This document shows, piece after piece, positions 16,653 through 26,528 of a stretch of DNA of 64,000 nucleotides. The position numbers and the translations under genes were made by a program. The first letter of the stretch is position 1. Each line of letters starts with the position of its first letter. Source of the DNA: Acetatifactor sp. (GTDB lineage: Bacteria; Bacillota; Clostridia; Lachnospirales; Lachnospiraceae); the NCBI GenBank assembly GCA_024695935.1, contig JAILHH010000001.1, positions 64,990 through 128,989 of the forward strand, read 5' to 3'. Under the pieces are notes generated by a model. It saw only the letters and a list, made by a program, of their open reading frames with translations. It was not told the origin of the DNA and did no database searches.

Positions 16653-18302
16653 ATGGATAAACTTAAACCAAAGCTTTTTTCGGTAATGAAGACCTATACA
16701 AAAGAGCAGTTTGTTAAGGATGTGGTGGCAGGTATCATTGTTGCCATCATAGCACTTCCTCTTTCCATAGCTCTTGCCATCGCTTCAGGAGTTACACCTA
16801 CGGCAGGTATATATACAGCCATCATCGCCGGATTTCTGGTTGCATTCCTTGGCGGAAGCCGCGTACAGATTGCAGGACCCACAGCTGCTTTTGCTACCAT
16901 AGTTGCGGGTATTGTTGCAAAGGACGGAACACAGGGTCTTATGATCGCCACCATCATGGCAGGAATTCTCCTTATCATCATGGGATTCTTGAGATTCGGT
17001 GTTTTACTTAAGTTTATCCCTTATACCATCACTACGGGATTTACCGCAGGTATCGCAGTTACGCTCTTTATCGGACAGATCAAGGATTTTGCGGGAATCA
17101 GCTATCTTAACGGTGAAAAGCCCATCGAGACATCAGAGAAAGTGATGGCAATAGTTAATAATATTAAAACAGTAAATGTCTGGGCACTTGTCATCGGATT
17201 TGTATCCCTTGCCATCCTGATTTTATGGCCCAAGGTTTCAAAAAAGATCCCCGGAAGCCTTATTGCAGTTATCGTATCTGCCATGATCGTAAAATTTGCA
17301 GGATTAAATGTTAATACTATCGGAAGTCTGTATCCCGATCTTTCAAACAAGCTTCCCTCACTTACAGTTACACTTGAGACCTTTACACTTACAAATATCA
17401 GAGGACAGCTTTCAAATGCGGTGACCATCGCTATCCTTGCAGGGATCGAATCTTTGCTTTCCGCAGTTGTTGCTGACTCCATGATAAATTCAAAGCATCG
17501 TTCAAATATGGAACTTGTGGCTCAGGGTGTTGCTAATATCGGTTCTGCATGTTTTGGCGGTATCCCGGCAACAGGTGCCATTGCAAGAACTGCTGCCAAT
17601 ATCAAAAACGGAGGAAGAACCCCTATAGCAGGTATGGTTCATTCGGTTACTCTGGTGCTGGTGCTGGTACTTCTCATGCCTTATGCCAAACTGATCCCCA
17701 TGCCCTGCATAGCAGCCATCCTTTTCCAGGTTGCATATAATATGAGCGGATGGAGAACATTTGTAAATCTTTGCAAATCATCACCAAAGAGCGATATTCT
17801 GGTCCTGCTCACAACATTTATACTTACAGTAGTATTTGACCTTGTGGTTGCAATTGAGATCGGTATTCTTCTCGCAGCTGTTTTGTTCATGAAGAGAATG
17901 AGCGATGTGACAAATGTAGAGGGCTGGGTTTATCCCGATGACGAGGACGACCCCGATTCCATTTCACTCAGAGTCGTACCCAAAAATGTCCTGGTTTACG
18001 AGATTTCAGGTCCCATGTTCTTTGGAGCTGCAGACAAGATCCTCAGGATCTCTGTCAATGATGACACTAAAGTTCTGGTTATCAGAATGAGAGGTGTAAA
18101 TGCAATCGATGCAACTGCAATGCACAATCTGGAGCAGCTTTTCGACACATTTACCTCAAAGGGCATCAAGTTTGTATTTTCACACGTAAATGACCAGCCC
18201 ATGCAGGTAATGACCAAAGCCGGTTTTGTTGAAAAAGTCGGAATTGACAATTTCCAACCCCATATTGATGAAGCATTAAAGAGAGCTGAAAGTTTACAAT
18301 AA
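16653..18302 (+). CDS. SulP family anion transporter with STAS domain
   Basis: 549-residue inner membrane protein of the SLC26/SulP family. The first 430 or so residues are hydrophobic with the family start VVAGIIVAIIALPLSIALAIASG and the GGSRVQIAGPTAAF loop. Residues about 433-549 form a cytoplasmic STAS domain, with the helix-start motif NAIDATAMHNLEQL. Members carry sulfate, bicarbonate, dicarboxylates or other anions; the substrate cannot be told from sequence. The gene stands alone between two terminators. GAAAGGGAAA is a modest ribosome site. Confidence 0.9.
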   Translation: MDKLKPKLFSVMKTYTKEQFVKDVVAGIIVAIIALPLSIALAIASGVTPTAGIYTAIIAGFLVAFLGGSRVQIAGPTAAFATIVAGIVAKDGTQGLMIATIMAGILLIIMGFLRFGVLLKFIPYTITTGFTAGIAVTLFIGQIKDFAGISYLNGEKPIETSEKVMAIVNNIKTVNVWALVIGFVSLAILILWPKVSKKIPGSLIAVIVSAMIVKFAGLNVNTIGSLYPDLSNKLPSLTVTLETFTLTNIRGQLSNAVTIAILAGIESLLSAVVADSMINSKHRSNMELVAQGVANIGSACFGGIPATGAIARTAANIKNGGRTPIAGMVHSVTLVLVLVLLMPYAKLIPMPCIAAILFQVAYNMSGWRTFVNLCKSSPKSDILVLLTTFILTVVFDLVVAIEIGILLAAVLFMKRMSDVTNVEGWVYPDDEDDPDSISLRVVPKNVLVYEISGPMFFGAADKILRISVNDDTKVLVIRMRGVNAIDATAMHNLEQLFDTFTSKGIKFVFSHVNDQPMQVMTKAGFVEKVGIDNFQPHIDEALKRAESLQ

Positions 18303-18323
18303 CTATATTTTGTGGTAAGATAG

Positions 18324-18358
18324 TCGCGGATGCACAACCAAGTGTGTCCGCGATTTTT
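18324..18358 (+). terminator. Terminator after the SulP gene
   Basis: TCGCGGA..CAC (18324-18335) pairs with GTG..TCCGCGA (18342-18353), then TTTTT. Confidence 0.85.
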
Positions 18359-18395
18359 GACTTTTAAATATATTTTGAAAAAGAGAGTTTTATCA

Positions 18396-21068
18396 ATGGA
18401 AAACATAGATTTGACCGGGGTTACTCCCATGATGCAAAAATATCTGGAAACAAAAAAAGAGTACAACGATTGTATTCTTTTTTATCGTCTGGGAGATTTT
18501 TATGAAATGTTTTTTGATGATGCTTTGATCGCATCAAAGGAACTTGAGATAACACTCACCGGTAAGAGCTGCGGTCTTGAAGAGAGGGCTCCCATGTGCG
18601 GTGTGCCTTATCATGCAGCCGAAGGGTATCTGAGCAAACTTGTGAGCAGAGGATATAAGGTTGCAATCTGTGAACAGGTTGAGGATCCAAAACTTGCCAA
18701 GGGCCTTGTAAAGAGAGAGGTTGTGAGGATCGTTACTCCCGGAACCAATCTTAATATGCAGTCTCTTGATTCTTCGAAGAATAATTTTATTCTCTCAGTT
18801 GTTTATACAGACGGTAATATCGGTCTTTCCGCTGCCGATGTCACAACGGGAGACTATTTTGTCACTGAGGTTTCAGACCTTAGAAAACTTATGGATGAGG
18901 TTATGAAATATTCACCCTCTGAGATAGTTTGCAATGAATCTTTGAATCTGAGTGGTTTTGACTTAAAGGATTTAAGGGAGAGACTCCACATATCCGTAAA
19001 TACCCTTGAACCCCATTTTTTTGACGACGATTCCTGCAGAAGGATACTTTTAAAGCATTTTAAAGTAAATACTTTTATCGGACTTGGTATAGATGAATTC
19101 CCCATGGGTATTATCGCCGCAGGGGCCCTTATGCAATATCTGTATGAGACTCAAAAGAGTGAACTTGAGCATGTAAGACATATTTATCCCTATCTTACAA
19201 GCAAATATATGCTCCTTGATTTTTCCACCAGAAGAAACCTGGAGCTTACGGAAACTCTCCGTGAAAAGCAAAAAAGAGGTTCCCTTCTCTGGGTCCTTGA
19301 TAAGACAAAGACAGCCATGGGAGGCAGACTTTTAAGAAGCTATATCGAACAGCCCCTTATCGAAAAGGATGATATAGAATTAAGACTTGATGCGGTGGAG
19401 GATCTTAATAAAAAGACCATAGCAAGGGATGAGATAAGAGAATATTTAAATCCCATTTATGACCTTGAGAGACTTCTCAGTAAGGTTATTTATAAAACCG
19501 CTAATCCCAGGGATCTGATCGCTTTTAAGAGCTCTCTTTCCATGCTTCCTTCAATTAAAACTGTCCTTGCTGATATGGATGCGGATCTTTTAAAAGAGAT
19601 AAATTCGGATATTGAGGGATTGGAGGATATCTGTTCACTTATCGATCAGAGTATTAATGAGGAGCCACCCATTACCATCAGGGAGGGAGGCATCATAAAG
19701 GACGGTTTTGATGACACCATCGATATGCTCCGAAATGCAAAGCATGACGGAAAAAGATGGCTTGCCGAACTGGAGGATGTTGAGAGAGACAGAACCGGAA
19801 TTAAGAATCTGAAGATAAAATACAATAAAGTTTTCGGTTATTATTTTGAGGTTACAAATTCGTACAAGGATATGGTGCCTGATGATTTTATCAGAAAACA
19901 GACCTTATCAAATGCAGAGAGATTTACCACACCAAAACTAAAAGAGCTTGAGGATACCATATTAAATGCCGAGGACAAACTGACTACCCTGGAATATGAT
20001 ATGTTCTGCAAGATAAGGGATTCCATTTCGATGGAGATCGACAGGATACAAAAAACCGCAAAGGCTATTGCCAAGCTGGATGTTTTTGCATCTCTTTCCC
20101 TGGTTTGTGAAAGAAATCATTATTGCAGACCAAAGCTTAATACGAAAGGCGTTATAGATATAAAAGACGGCAGACATCCTGTTGTGGAACAGGTTATAGA
20201 TAACGATCTGTTCATAGCAAATGATACCCATCTTGACAATGCAAACAGCTGCATCAGCATCATAACGGGCCCCAATATGGCGGGAAAATCCACTTATATG
20301 CGTCAGTCCGCCCTCATAGTGTTGATGGCTCAGATCGGATCCTTTGTGCCTGCAAAAAGTGCAAATATCGGCATTGTGGACAGAATATTTACAAGAGTCG
20401 GAGCATCGGACGATCTGGCAAGCGGTCAGTCCACATTTATGGTGGAAATGAATGAAGTGGCTAATATCCTAAGAAATGCCACTTCAAAGAGTCTTCTTAT
20501 TCTGGATGAGATCGGAAGAGGTACATCGACCTTTGACGGTCTTTCCATTGCCTGGGCAGTGATCGAGCATATCAGTAACAGAAAGCTTTTGGGTGCAAAA
20601 ACCCTTTTTGCCACCCATTATCACGAACTCACCGAGCTTGAGGGCAAAATGAGCAATGTAAACAATTATTGCATTGCCGTCAAGGAAGTCGGAGATGACA
20701 TTGTATTTTTAAGAAAGATCATCAGGGGTGGTGCAGATAAGAGCTACGGTATCCAGGTGGCAAAACTTGCAGGTGTCCCTGATATGGTAATAGACAGGGC
20801 AAAAGAGATCGTTGAACAGCTTTCTGACAATGACATAACCGAAAAGGTTCAAAGTATCGCAGTGGATACTAAGGGTGAATTAAAGTCAAAGAAGGTACCT
20901 GTTGTGGATGAGGTTGACATGGGTCAGATGTCTTTATTTGACACTTATACCGATGAAGATGTGATAAACGAGATCAGAGACATCGAGATTTCAACCCTTA
21001 CTCCGCTTGATGCAATGAATACTCTTTACAGGCTTCAGAGTAAGATCAGAAACCGTTGGAACGGATAA
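18396..21068 (+). CDS. mutS: DNA mismatch repair protein MutS
   Basis: 890-residue mismatch recognition ATPase. The N-terminal mismatch-binding domain begins TPMMQKYLETKKEYNDCILF and carries the Phe-x-Glu wedge in GDFYEMFFDDA. The ATPase core has Walker A GPNMAGKSTYMRQ, the DDLASGQSTFMVEM signature, DEIGRGTSTFDGLSIAWA and ATHYHELTELE. The ATG at 18396 follows AAAAAGAGAG; an in-frame ATG at 18330 lies in the preceding terminator and was rejected. MutL follows 28 nt downstream, forming the standard mutSL pair. Confidence 0.97.
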   Translation: MENIDLTGVTPMMQKYLETKKEYNDCILFYRLGDFYEMFFDDALIASKELEITLTGKSCGLEERAPMCGVPYHAAEGYLSKLVSRGYKVAICEQVEDPKLAKGLVKREVVRIVTPGTNLNMQSLDSSKNNFILSVVYTDGNIGLSAADVTTGDYFVTEVSDLRKLMDEVMKYSPSEIVCNESLNLSGFDLKDLRERLHISVNTLEPHFFDDDSCRRILLKHFKVNTFIGLGIDEFPMGIIAAGALMQYLYETQKSELEHVRHIYPYLTSKYMLLDFSTRRNLELTETLREKQKRGSLLWVLDKTKTAMGGRLLRSYIEQPLIEKDDIELRLDAVEDLNKKTIARDEIREYLNPIYDLERLLSKVIYKTANPRDLIAFKSSLSMLPSIKTVLADMDADLLKEINSDIEGLEDICSLIDQSINEEPPITIREGGIIKDGFDDTIDMLRNAKHDGKRWLAELEDVERDRTGIKNLKIKYNKVFGYYFEVTNSYKDMVPDDFIRKQTLSNAERFTTPKLKELEDTILNAEDKLTTLEYDMFCKIRDSISMEIDRIQKTAKAIAKLDVFASLSLVCERNHYCRPKLNTKGVIDIKDGRHPVVEQVIDNDLFIANDTHLDNANSCISIITGPNMAGKSTYMRQSALIVLMAQIGSFVPAKSANIGIVDRIFTRVGASDDLASGQSTFMVEMNEVANILRNATSKSLLILDEIGRGTSTFDGLSIAWAVIEHISNRKLLGAKTLFATHYHELTELEGKMSNVNNYCIAVKEVGDDIVFLRKIIRGGADKSYGIQVAKLAGVPDMVIDRAKEIVEQLSDNDITEKVQSIAVDTKGELKSKKVPVVDEVDMGQMSLFDTYTDEDVINEIRDIEISTLTPLDAMNTLYRLQSKIRNRWNG

Positions 21069-21096
21069 GGATAATTTTGGGAAAGGACCGTAAAAA

Positions 21097-23160
21097 ATGG
21101 CAGAGATCAAAGTTTTGGATTCGGATACGATTGACAAGATAGCTGCAGGTGAGGTGGTGGAAAGACCGGCCTCCGTTGTAAAGGAACTTGTGGAGAATTC
21201 CATTGATGCAGGAGCGACTGCACTTACGGTTGAAATAAAAGACGGTGGCATTGAATTTATCAGGGTTACGGATAACGGAAGCGGTATTGAAAAGGATTAT
21301 ATTAAAAATGCTTTTTTAAGACATGCTACCAGCAAGATAAGAAATGCCGAGGATTTAAATTCCATAGTTTCTCTGGGATTTAGAGGTGAGGCTTTATCCA
21401 GTATAAGCGCTGTGTCCAAGGTGGAGATCATCACAAAATGCGAGAATGACTTAACCGGTCAACGGCTTTACCTTGAAGGTGGTGTCATAAAAGATTGCGA
21501 CGAGGTGGGAGCGCCAAAGGGTACCACCATGATAGTTAAAAATCTTTTTTATAATACTCCTGCCCGTAGAAAGTTTTTAAAACAGCCTCAGACCGAAGCC
21601 GGTTATATTGCGGATCTGATGGAGCATCTGGCCTTAAGCAGGCCCGATATTTCATTTAAACTGATCGTTGGCTCAGCTACCAAGTTTCATACTTCCGGAA
21701 ACGGCGACCTGAAGGAAGTTATCTACAGGATCTACGGAAAAGATTTTGCAACGGAGATCATTCCCATCGATTATTCAGACGGACTGCTTTCTTTACAGGG
21801 GTATCTGGGAAAACCTGTTCTTGTGCGCAGTAACAGAAATTTCGAGCTTTTTTATCTTAACGGCAGATTTATAAAAAGTAATGCTATCTTTAAATCCATA
21901 GAAGAGGGCTGTAACGAATATCTGATGCAGCATAAATTTCCTTTTTGTGTAATTCATATGACAATCGACTGTTCAAAGGTTGATGTCAATGTTCATCCCA
22001 CAAAAATGGATGTGAGATTTTCGGATACTTTCCTTATCTGTGACACAGTTACTAAGGCCATCCGTGATACATATTCAAAGGGTGAATATTTCCCTGACGG
22101 ATTAAGGGAAGATAAAAAGCCTGTGATAAAGGTGGAAAAGATCCTTGCTCCGGAACCCTTTGAGATCAACAGGGTGAAAGAGACAAGGGTTTCGGAGGAA
22201 GCCGATTATCATACCAATATTGAAAAGAGTCATAATGATTTTAAATCAAATCCTGTCTGGTCAAGAGTTCTTGAAAAGGATGAAGATCCGGAGCTTACAG
22301 GTTTATTTGAGAAAGTAAATGACCTTAGGGAAGAAAATGAAAAGTTCACTGCTGCAAATGAAAACATTTCAACCGATGATTTTGTATTTGAAGAAGATGA
22401 GCCCGGTTTTTTAAATTCTGCGGGTGACTGTATTGAGAATGGAACAGAGAAAAGCTCTCATGAGGTTAGTGAAGATGCCTTAAATCCTGTATATGATCCA
22501 AAGTCAGATGAAGTTGTTGAAGTGACAAATCCGACCCAGCTGAATCTCTTTGAAGAAAGGATCCTGCAGGAGGAAAACAGGAAATATTTTAAAGTTATAG
22601 GTCAGGTTTTTGATACTTATTGGATAGTTCAATATGAAAAAAACATGCTCATAATCGATCAGCATGCCGCCCATGAAAAGGTAAAATACGAGCGATTCAT
22701 TAAAAGGCTCAGGGACAATGAGATCTTTTCACAAAACCTTATGCCGCCCATAATCGTAGCATTGAATCCGAATGAAGTGGACATAGTCAACAGATATATG
22801 GATTCATTTAATGAACTTGGTTTTGAAATCGAGCATTTCGGCGGAAATGAATATGCATTAAGGGCCGTTCCCATTGACTTATACGGATGTAATGAAAAGG
22901 AAATGTTTTTGGAAGTTCTTGATGAAATGGGTGAGGGGATGAAGCTTGAAAAGGTGTCATCGGTTCATGACAAGATCGCTTCCATGTCTTGTAAAGCCGC
23001 TGTAAAGGGTAATACGAGGTTAACCTTAAAAGAAGCCGAAGATCTCATCGATGAGCTCATGAGTCTGGATAACCCTTACAACTGTCCCCACGGACGCCCT
23101 ACCATCATCAAGATGACGGAGAGAGATCTGGAAAAGAAGTTTAAGAGGATAGTTGATTAG
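21097..23160 (+). CDS. mutL: DNA mismatch repair protein MutL (endonuclease type)
   Basis: 687-residue GHKL ATPase that links MutS to strand incision. N-terminal ATPase motifs: ENSIDAGA, VTDNGSGI, GFRGEALSSISAVS. The C-terminal dimerisation domain contains the endonuclease motif DQHAAHEKVKYE and the CPHGRPT motif, so this MutL is predicted to nick DNA itself, as in bacteria lacking MutH. The linker (about residues 350-470) is acidic and low in conservation. The downstream gene miaA is separated from it by a tandem copy of the dispersed repeat. Confidence 0.97.
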   Translation: MAEIKVLDSDTIDKIAAGEVVERPASVVKELVENSIDAGATALTVEIKDGGIEFIRVTDNGSGIEKDYIKNAFLRHATSKIRNAEDLNSIVSLGFRGEALSSISAVSKVEIITKCENDLTGQRLYLEGGVIKDCDEVGAPKGTTMIVKNLFYNTPARRKFLKQPQTEAGYIADLMEHLALSRPDISFKLIVGSATKFHTSGNGDLKEVIYRIYGKDFATEIIPIDYSDGLLSLQGYLGKPVLVRSNRNFELFYLNGRFIKSNAIFKSIEEGCNEYLMQHKFPFCVIHMTIDCSKVDVNVHPTKMDVRFSDTFLICDTVTKAIRDTYSKGEYFPDGLREDKKPVIKVEKILAPEPFEINRVKETRVSEEADYHTNIEKSHNDFKSNPVWSRVLEKDEDPELTGLFEKVNDLREENEKFTAANENISTDDFVFEEDEPGFLNSAGDCIENGTEKSSHEVSEDALNPVYDPKSDEVVEVTNPTQLNLFEERILQEENRKYFKVIGQVFDTYWIVQYEKNMLIIDQHAAHEKVKYERFIKRLRDNEIFSQNLMPPIIVALNPNEVDIVNRYMDSFNELGFEIEHFGGNEYALRAVPIDLYGCNEKEMFLEVLDEMGEGMKLEKVSSVHDKIASMSCKAAVKGNTRLTLKEAEDLIDELMSLDNPYNCPHGRPTIIKMTERDLEKKFKRIVD

Positions 23161-23177
23161 TATTATTAGATATACAA

Positions 23178-23307
23178 CGAAGCGGGTCCTGGCTGCAGGG
23201 CGCCAGTCGCTCAAACAGTCCTCACCGCGAAAAGGCACGCGTCTGCGGAACTCGCTTGGTGGCATCCCTACAGCCTCCCGCTTCTCTCCGAATGTTATCT
23301 TTACATC
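23178..23307 (+). repeat. Dispersed repeat, copy B1 (mutL-miaA gap)
   Basis: First 130-bp unit of a tandem pair. It starts with CGAAGCGGGTCC, contains GCAGGGCGCCAGTCGCTCAA, GAAAAGGCACGCGTCTGC and CTCGCTTGGTGGCATCCC, and reaches CCCGCTTCTCTCCGAATG. It is the same family as copy A at 9994-10150 but on the opposite strand. The 329-nt gap between mutL and miaA holds little besides this tandem pair; the 92-codon open frame across it is not credible as a gene. Confidence 0.9.
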
Positions 23308-23416
23308 CGAAGCGGGCCTCGTCTGCAGGGCGCCAGTCGCTCAAACAGTCCTCGCCGCGAAAAGGCACGCGTCTGCTAAAACTCGCTTGGTGGCATCCCT
23401 ACAGCCTCCCGCTTCT
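23308..23416 (+). repeat. Dispersed repeat, copy B2 (mutL-miaA gap)
   Basis: Second unit, beginning again with CGAAGCGGG exactly 130 bp after the first and ending at CCCGCTTCT. It lacks the 20-nt tail (TCTCCGAATGTTATCTTTAC) that joins units B1 and B2. It differs from B1 by only a few substitutions, so the duplication looks recent or homogenised. Confidence 0.9.
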
Positions 23417-23489
23417 TATTTGATTTAACAATATAGAATGGGAAATGGGCGGAAGTTGTTATTTTAGTCTTTTTAAGAAAAGGAGAACT

Positions 23490-24452
23490 ATGGCTGAAAA
23501 ACCTCTCGTGATAATCACCGGTCCCACCGCAGTGGGAAAGACGAATTTGTCTATAAAGCTTGCAAAACGAATTGGTGGAGAGATAATTTCCGCAGATTCA
23601 ATGCAGGTATATAAGTATATGGACATCGGCTCAGCAAAGATAAAGCCTTCCGAGACTGAGGGTGTAAAGCATTACCTCATAGACATTTTAGACCCCAGGG
23701 AAGACTTTAATGTCTTTACATTTAAAGAAAAATGCGTTGAAGCCATAGAGGAGATATATAAAAACGGACATATTCCCATTATCGTAGGGGGAACCGGATT
23801 TTACATCCAGGCCGTTTTAAATGATATTGATTTTGCCGCAGACGAATCCTGCGATGAAGCGCTAAACGGAAGTATCAGAAAAGATTTAGAAGATTTTGCA
23901 AAAAAATACGGTGCCCATGCACTTCATGAAAAACTGCTTGATATAGACCCGGGTTCCTATGAAGAGATCCACGAAAATAATATAAAGAGAACCATCCGGG
24001 CCATTGAGTTTTTCATGTTAAACAACAGGCCAATATCCGAACACAACAGGCAGGAGAGGGAAAAAAGTTCAGTTTATGACTCCTGCTATTTTGTGTTAAA
24101 CTGCCCCAGAGATATTCTTTATGAGAGAGTTGAAAAAAGAGTTGATATCATGATGGAGGAAGGGCTTTTAGCCGAGGTTCAGAAATTAAAAGACCTTGGA
24201 TGCAAGCCGGATATGACATCTATGCAGGGACTTGGCTATAAAGAACTCCTCAGATTCTTAAACGAAGGCGGAAACCTCGAAGAAGCCGTAAATGACATAA
24301 AGATAAATACCAGACATTTTGCAAAGAGACAGTTGACGTGGTTCAGACGTGAAAAGGATTGTATCTGGATCAACAAGGATGAATTTCAAAATGAGGAAGA
24401 AATCTTAACTTTTTTACTTGAAAAATGTAAAAGTCGGGGTATTATATCATAA
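23490..24452 (+). CDS. miaA: tRNA dimethylallyltransferase
   Basis: Transfers a dimethylallyl group to A37 of tRNAs reading UNN codons; MiaB (15099) then thiolates the product. The 320 residues begin with a P-loop GPTAVGKTNLSIKLA, then SADSMQVYKYMDIGSAK, GGTGFYIQAVL and, late, DIKINTRHFAKRQLTWFR. The ATG at 23490 has AAAAGGAGAA upstream; the frame is open back to 23445 without a ribosome site. The mutS-mutL-miaA order is common in Firmicutes; here the repeat pair interrupts it. Confidence 0.96.
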   Translation: MAEKPLVIITGPTAVGKTNLSIKLAKRIGGEIISADSMQVYKYMDIGSAKIKPSETEGVKHYLIDILDPREDFNVFTFKEKCVEAIEEIYKNGHIPIIVGGTGFYIQAVLNDIDFAADESCDEALNGSIRKDLEDFAKKYGAHALHEKLLDIDPGSYEEIHENNIKRTIRAIEFFMLNNRPISEHNRQEREKSSVYDSCYFVLNCPRDILYERVEKRVDIMMEEGLLAEVQKLKDLGCKPDMTSMQGLGYKELLRFLNEGGNLEEAVNDIKINTRHFAKRQLTWFRREKDCIWINKDEFQNEEEILTFLLEKCKSRGIIS

Positions 24453-24475
24453 GGAAAAAAAGTACAGGAGAACTT

Positions 24476-25780
24476 ATGAGTAATTTATATAATTTTGAAG
24501 GTTATAAAAAGCTTGGGATAAGCCCCGAGGTTTTTGAATTTTGTGAAAAGATATGGAAAGATCTGAAGCCCCGTTTTGATGCCATTGACGAGGTGTCTGA
24601 GATCAATCAGTTAAAGGTTCTTTCAGCCATGCAGGAATGCAATGTGGCGGAAAGCTGTCTTTTGGGTACGACCGGATACGGATATAACGACCTTGGAAGG
24701 GATACCCTTGAAAAGGTTTATGCAAAAGTTTTTTCTACCGAGGATGCACTGGTCAGACCTCAGATCACTTGCGGTACTCATGCTCTTGCCCTGGCTCTTA
24801 TGAGTAATCTTCGTCCCGGAGACGAACTGTTAAGCCCTGTGGGAAAGCCCTATGATACTCTGGAGGAGGTAATAGGTATACGTCCTTCAAAGGGTTCTTT
24901 AAAAGAGTATGGCATAACATATTCACAGGTGGATCTGCTTCCAAACGGTGATTTTGACTTTGACAATATCAAAAAAGCCATTAATGAAAAGACTAAACTT
25001 GTGACTATCCAGAGATCAAAAGGTTATCAGACAAGACCTACGCTCTCCGTAAAACGTATCGGAGAAGTGATCAAATTTATCAAGGATATTAAGCAAGACG
25101 TGATCTGTATGGTTGATAACTGTTACGGAGAATTCACAGAAACCATCGAACCCACCGATGTGGGGGCGGATGCTGTTGTAGGGTCTCTTATCAAAAACCC
25201 CGGTGGAGGACTGGCGCCCATCGGAGGTTATATAGCAGGTACAAAAGAATTTGTGGAAAATGCGGCCTACAGACTTACAAGCCCCGGCCTTGGAAAAGAA
25301 GTCGGCGCAAGTCTGGGAATACTGCCCCAGTTTTTCCAGGGATTTTTCCTTTCGCCTACAGTGACTGCAAATGCTCTTAAGGGTGCCATCTTTGCGGCTA
25401 ATATTTATGAAAGATTAAATTTCAGTGTGCTCCCGAATTCTACTGAATCCAGACATGACATTATCCAGGCTGTCACATTTAACGATCCCGATGCAATGAT
25501 AGCTTTTTGCAAAGGCATACAGTATGCGGCTCCCGTGGATTCCTTTGTCACTCCCGAGCCCTGGGATATGCCCGGTTATGATTCAAAAGTAATAATGGCT
25601 GCAGGTGCGTTTGTAAGCGGTTCATCCATCGAGCTTTCCGCTGACGGACCCATAAAACCGCCATATTCTGTTTATTTCCAGGGTGGCCTTACCTGGCAGC
25701 ACGCAAAGTTTGGGATAATACGTTCTTTGCAGGAACTTGTGAACGCCCATCTTGTGGACACGGATAATCTTTTGTGCTAG
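24476..25780 (+). CDS. Methionine gamma-lyase family (aluminium resistance protein-like) PLP enzyme
   Basis: 434-residue PLP-dependent protein of the Met_gamma_lyase family (YnbB type), frequent next to miaA in Firmicutes. Visible are the PLP-loop region TCGTHALALALMSNLRPGDE, the aspartate in CMVDNCYGEF that contacts the cofactor nitrogen, and the Schiff-base lysine in GSLIKNPGGG. The old name aluminium resistance protein is not evidence of function, and the true substrate is unknown. AGGAGAA lies 5 nt before the ATG, and the gene follows miaA by 23 nt. Confidence 0.88.
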   Translation: MSNLYNFEGYKKLGISPEVFEFCEKIWKDLKPRFDAIDEVSEINQLKVLSAMQECNVAESCLLGTTGYGYNDLGRDTLEKVYAKVFSTEDALVRPQITCGTHALALALMSNLRPGDELLSPVGKPYDTLEEVIGIRPSKGSLKEYGITYSQVDLLPNGDFDFDNIKKAINEKTKLVTIQRSKGYQTRPTLSVKRIGEVIKFIKDIKQDVICMVDNCYGEFTETIEPTDVGADAVVGSLIKNPGGGLAPIGGYIAGTKEFVENAAYRLTSPGLGKEVGASLGILPQFFQGFFLSPTVTANALKGAIFAANIYERLNFSVLPNSTESRHDIIQAVTFNDPDAMIAFCKGIQYAAPVDSFVTPEPWDMPGYDSKVIMAAGAFVSGSSIELSADGPIKPPYSVYFQGGLTWQHAKFGIIRSLQELVNAHLVDTDNLLC

Positions 25781-25824
25781 TATATTAATGGTCTTTTTGC
25801 GCGGAGAAGGCTAATGAGGAACTT

Positions 25825-26514
25825 ATGAAAGAAGTAGAAACAACAAACAAATTTTTGCCCTACGAGAAATTCAAAACTTACGGTCCGGACTGTATGTCCG
25901 ATGCTGAACTTTTAGCCATCATGTTAAGGACCGGAACGAAGGATATGAGTGCCCTTGAACTGGCAGAAGCGATCCTTCAAAAAAGCAGAAGCTTAAAACC
26001 GGGACTTTTAGGATTAAACGACCTGTCTCTTAAGGAACTAATGTCCATCAAGGGCGTGGGAGAGGTCAAGGCTGTCAAATTAAAGGCCCTGTTTGAACTT
26101 TCCGTCCGCATCAGTTCCACAACGGCTTCAGCAGATGTGGAAAAATTCAATCAGCCCAATGATATTGCAGACCATTATATGGAAAAACTCCGTCATAAAA
26201 AGACAGAGAATGTCTGTGTAATGTTTTTGGACAGCAAATGCCGTCTGATCTGTGAAAAGACTCTTTCCACCGGCAGCGTTAACATGTCTCTCATATCACC
26301 CAGAGATATTTTTATAGAGGCATTAAAAAACGAAGCGGTGTATCTGATCCTTATCCACAATCATCCCTCAGGGGATCCGGCACCCAGCAAGGATGATATC
26401 AAACTTACAAAGATCATCCATAAATACGGTCTTGAAATTGGGATCAAACTCCTTGATCATATCGTGATCGGAGACAATACTTATTTTTCATTTAACACTG
26501 AACATTTAATGTAG
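25825..26514 (+). CDS. radC: RadC family JAMM/MPN protein
   Basis: 229 residues: an N-terminal helix-hairpin-helix (LMSIKGVGEVKAVKLKALFE) and a C-terminal MPN domain with the JAMM metal site HNHPSGDPAPSKDD. Family members are widespread; the name comes from a mis-assigned E. coli repair mutant, and the biochemical role is not settled. It is placed directly before mreB, a conserved location in clostridia. The mreB ribosome site begins right at the radC stop codon, so they are probably one transcript. Confidence 0.93.
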   Translation: MKEVETTNKFLPYEKFKTYGPDCMSDAELLAIMLRTGTKDMSALELAEAILQKSRSLKPGLLGLNDLSLKELMSIKGVGEVKAVKLKALFELSVRISSTTASADVEKFNQPNDIADHYMEKLRHKKTENVCVMFLDSKCRLICEKTLSTGSVNMSLISPRDIFIEALKNEAVYLILIHNHPSGDPAPSKDDIKLTKIIHKYGLEIGIKLLDHIVIGDNTYFSFNTEHLM

Positions 26515-26528
26515 GAGGATACGTTTAA

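Noticed and set aside
23153-23428. 91-codon open frame over the tandem repeat
   Set aside because: It runs across two repeat units and shows repeated peptide blocks caused by the DNA repeat; it has no ribosome site or family match.
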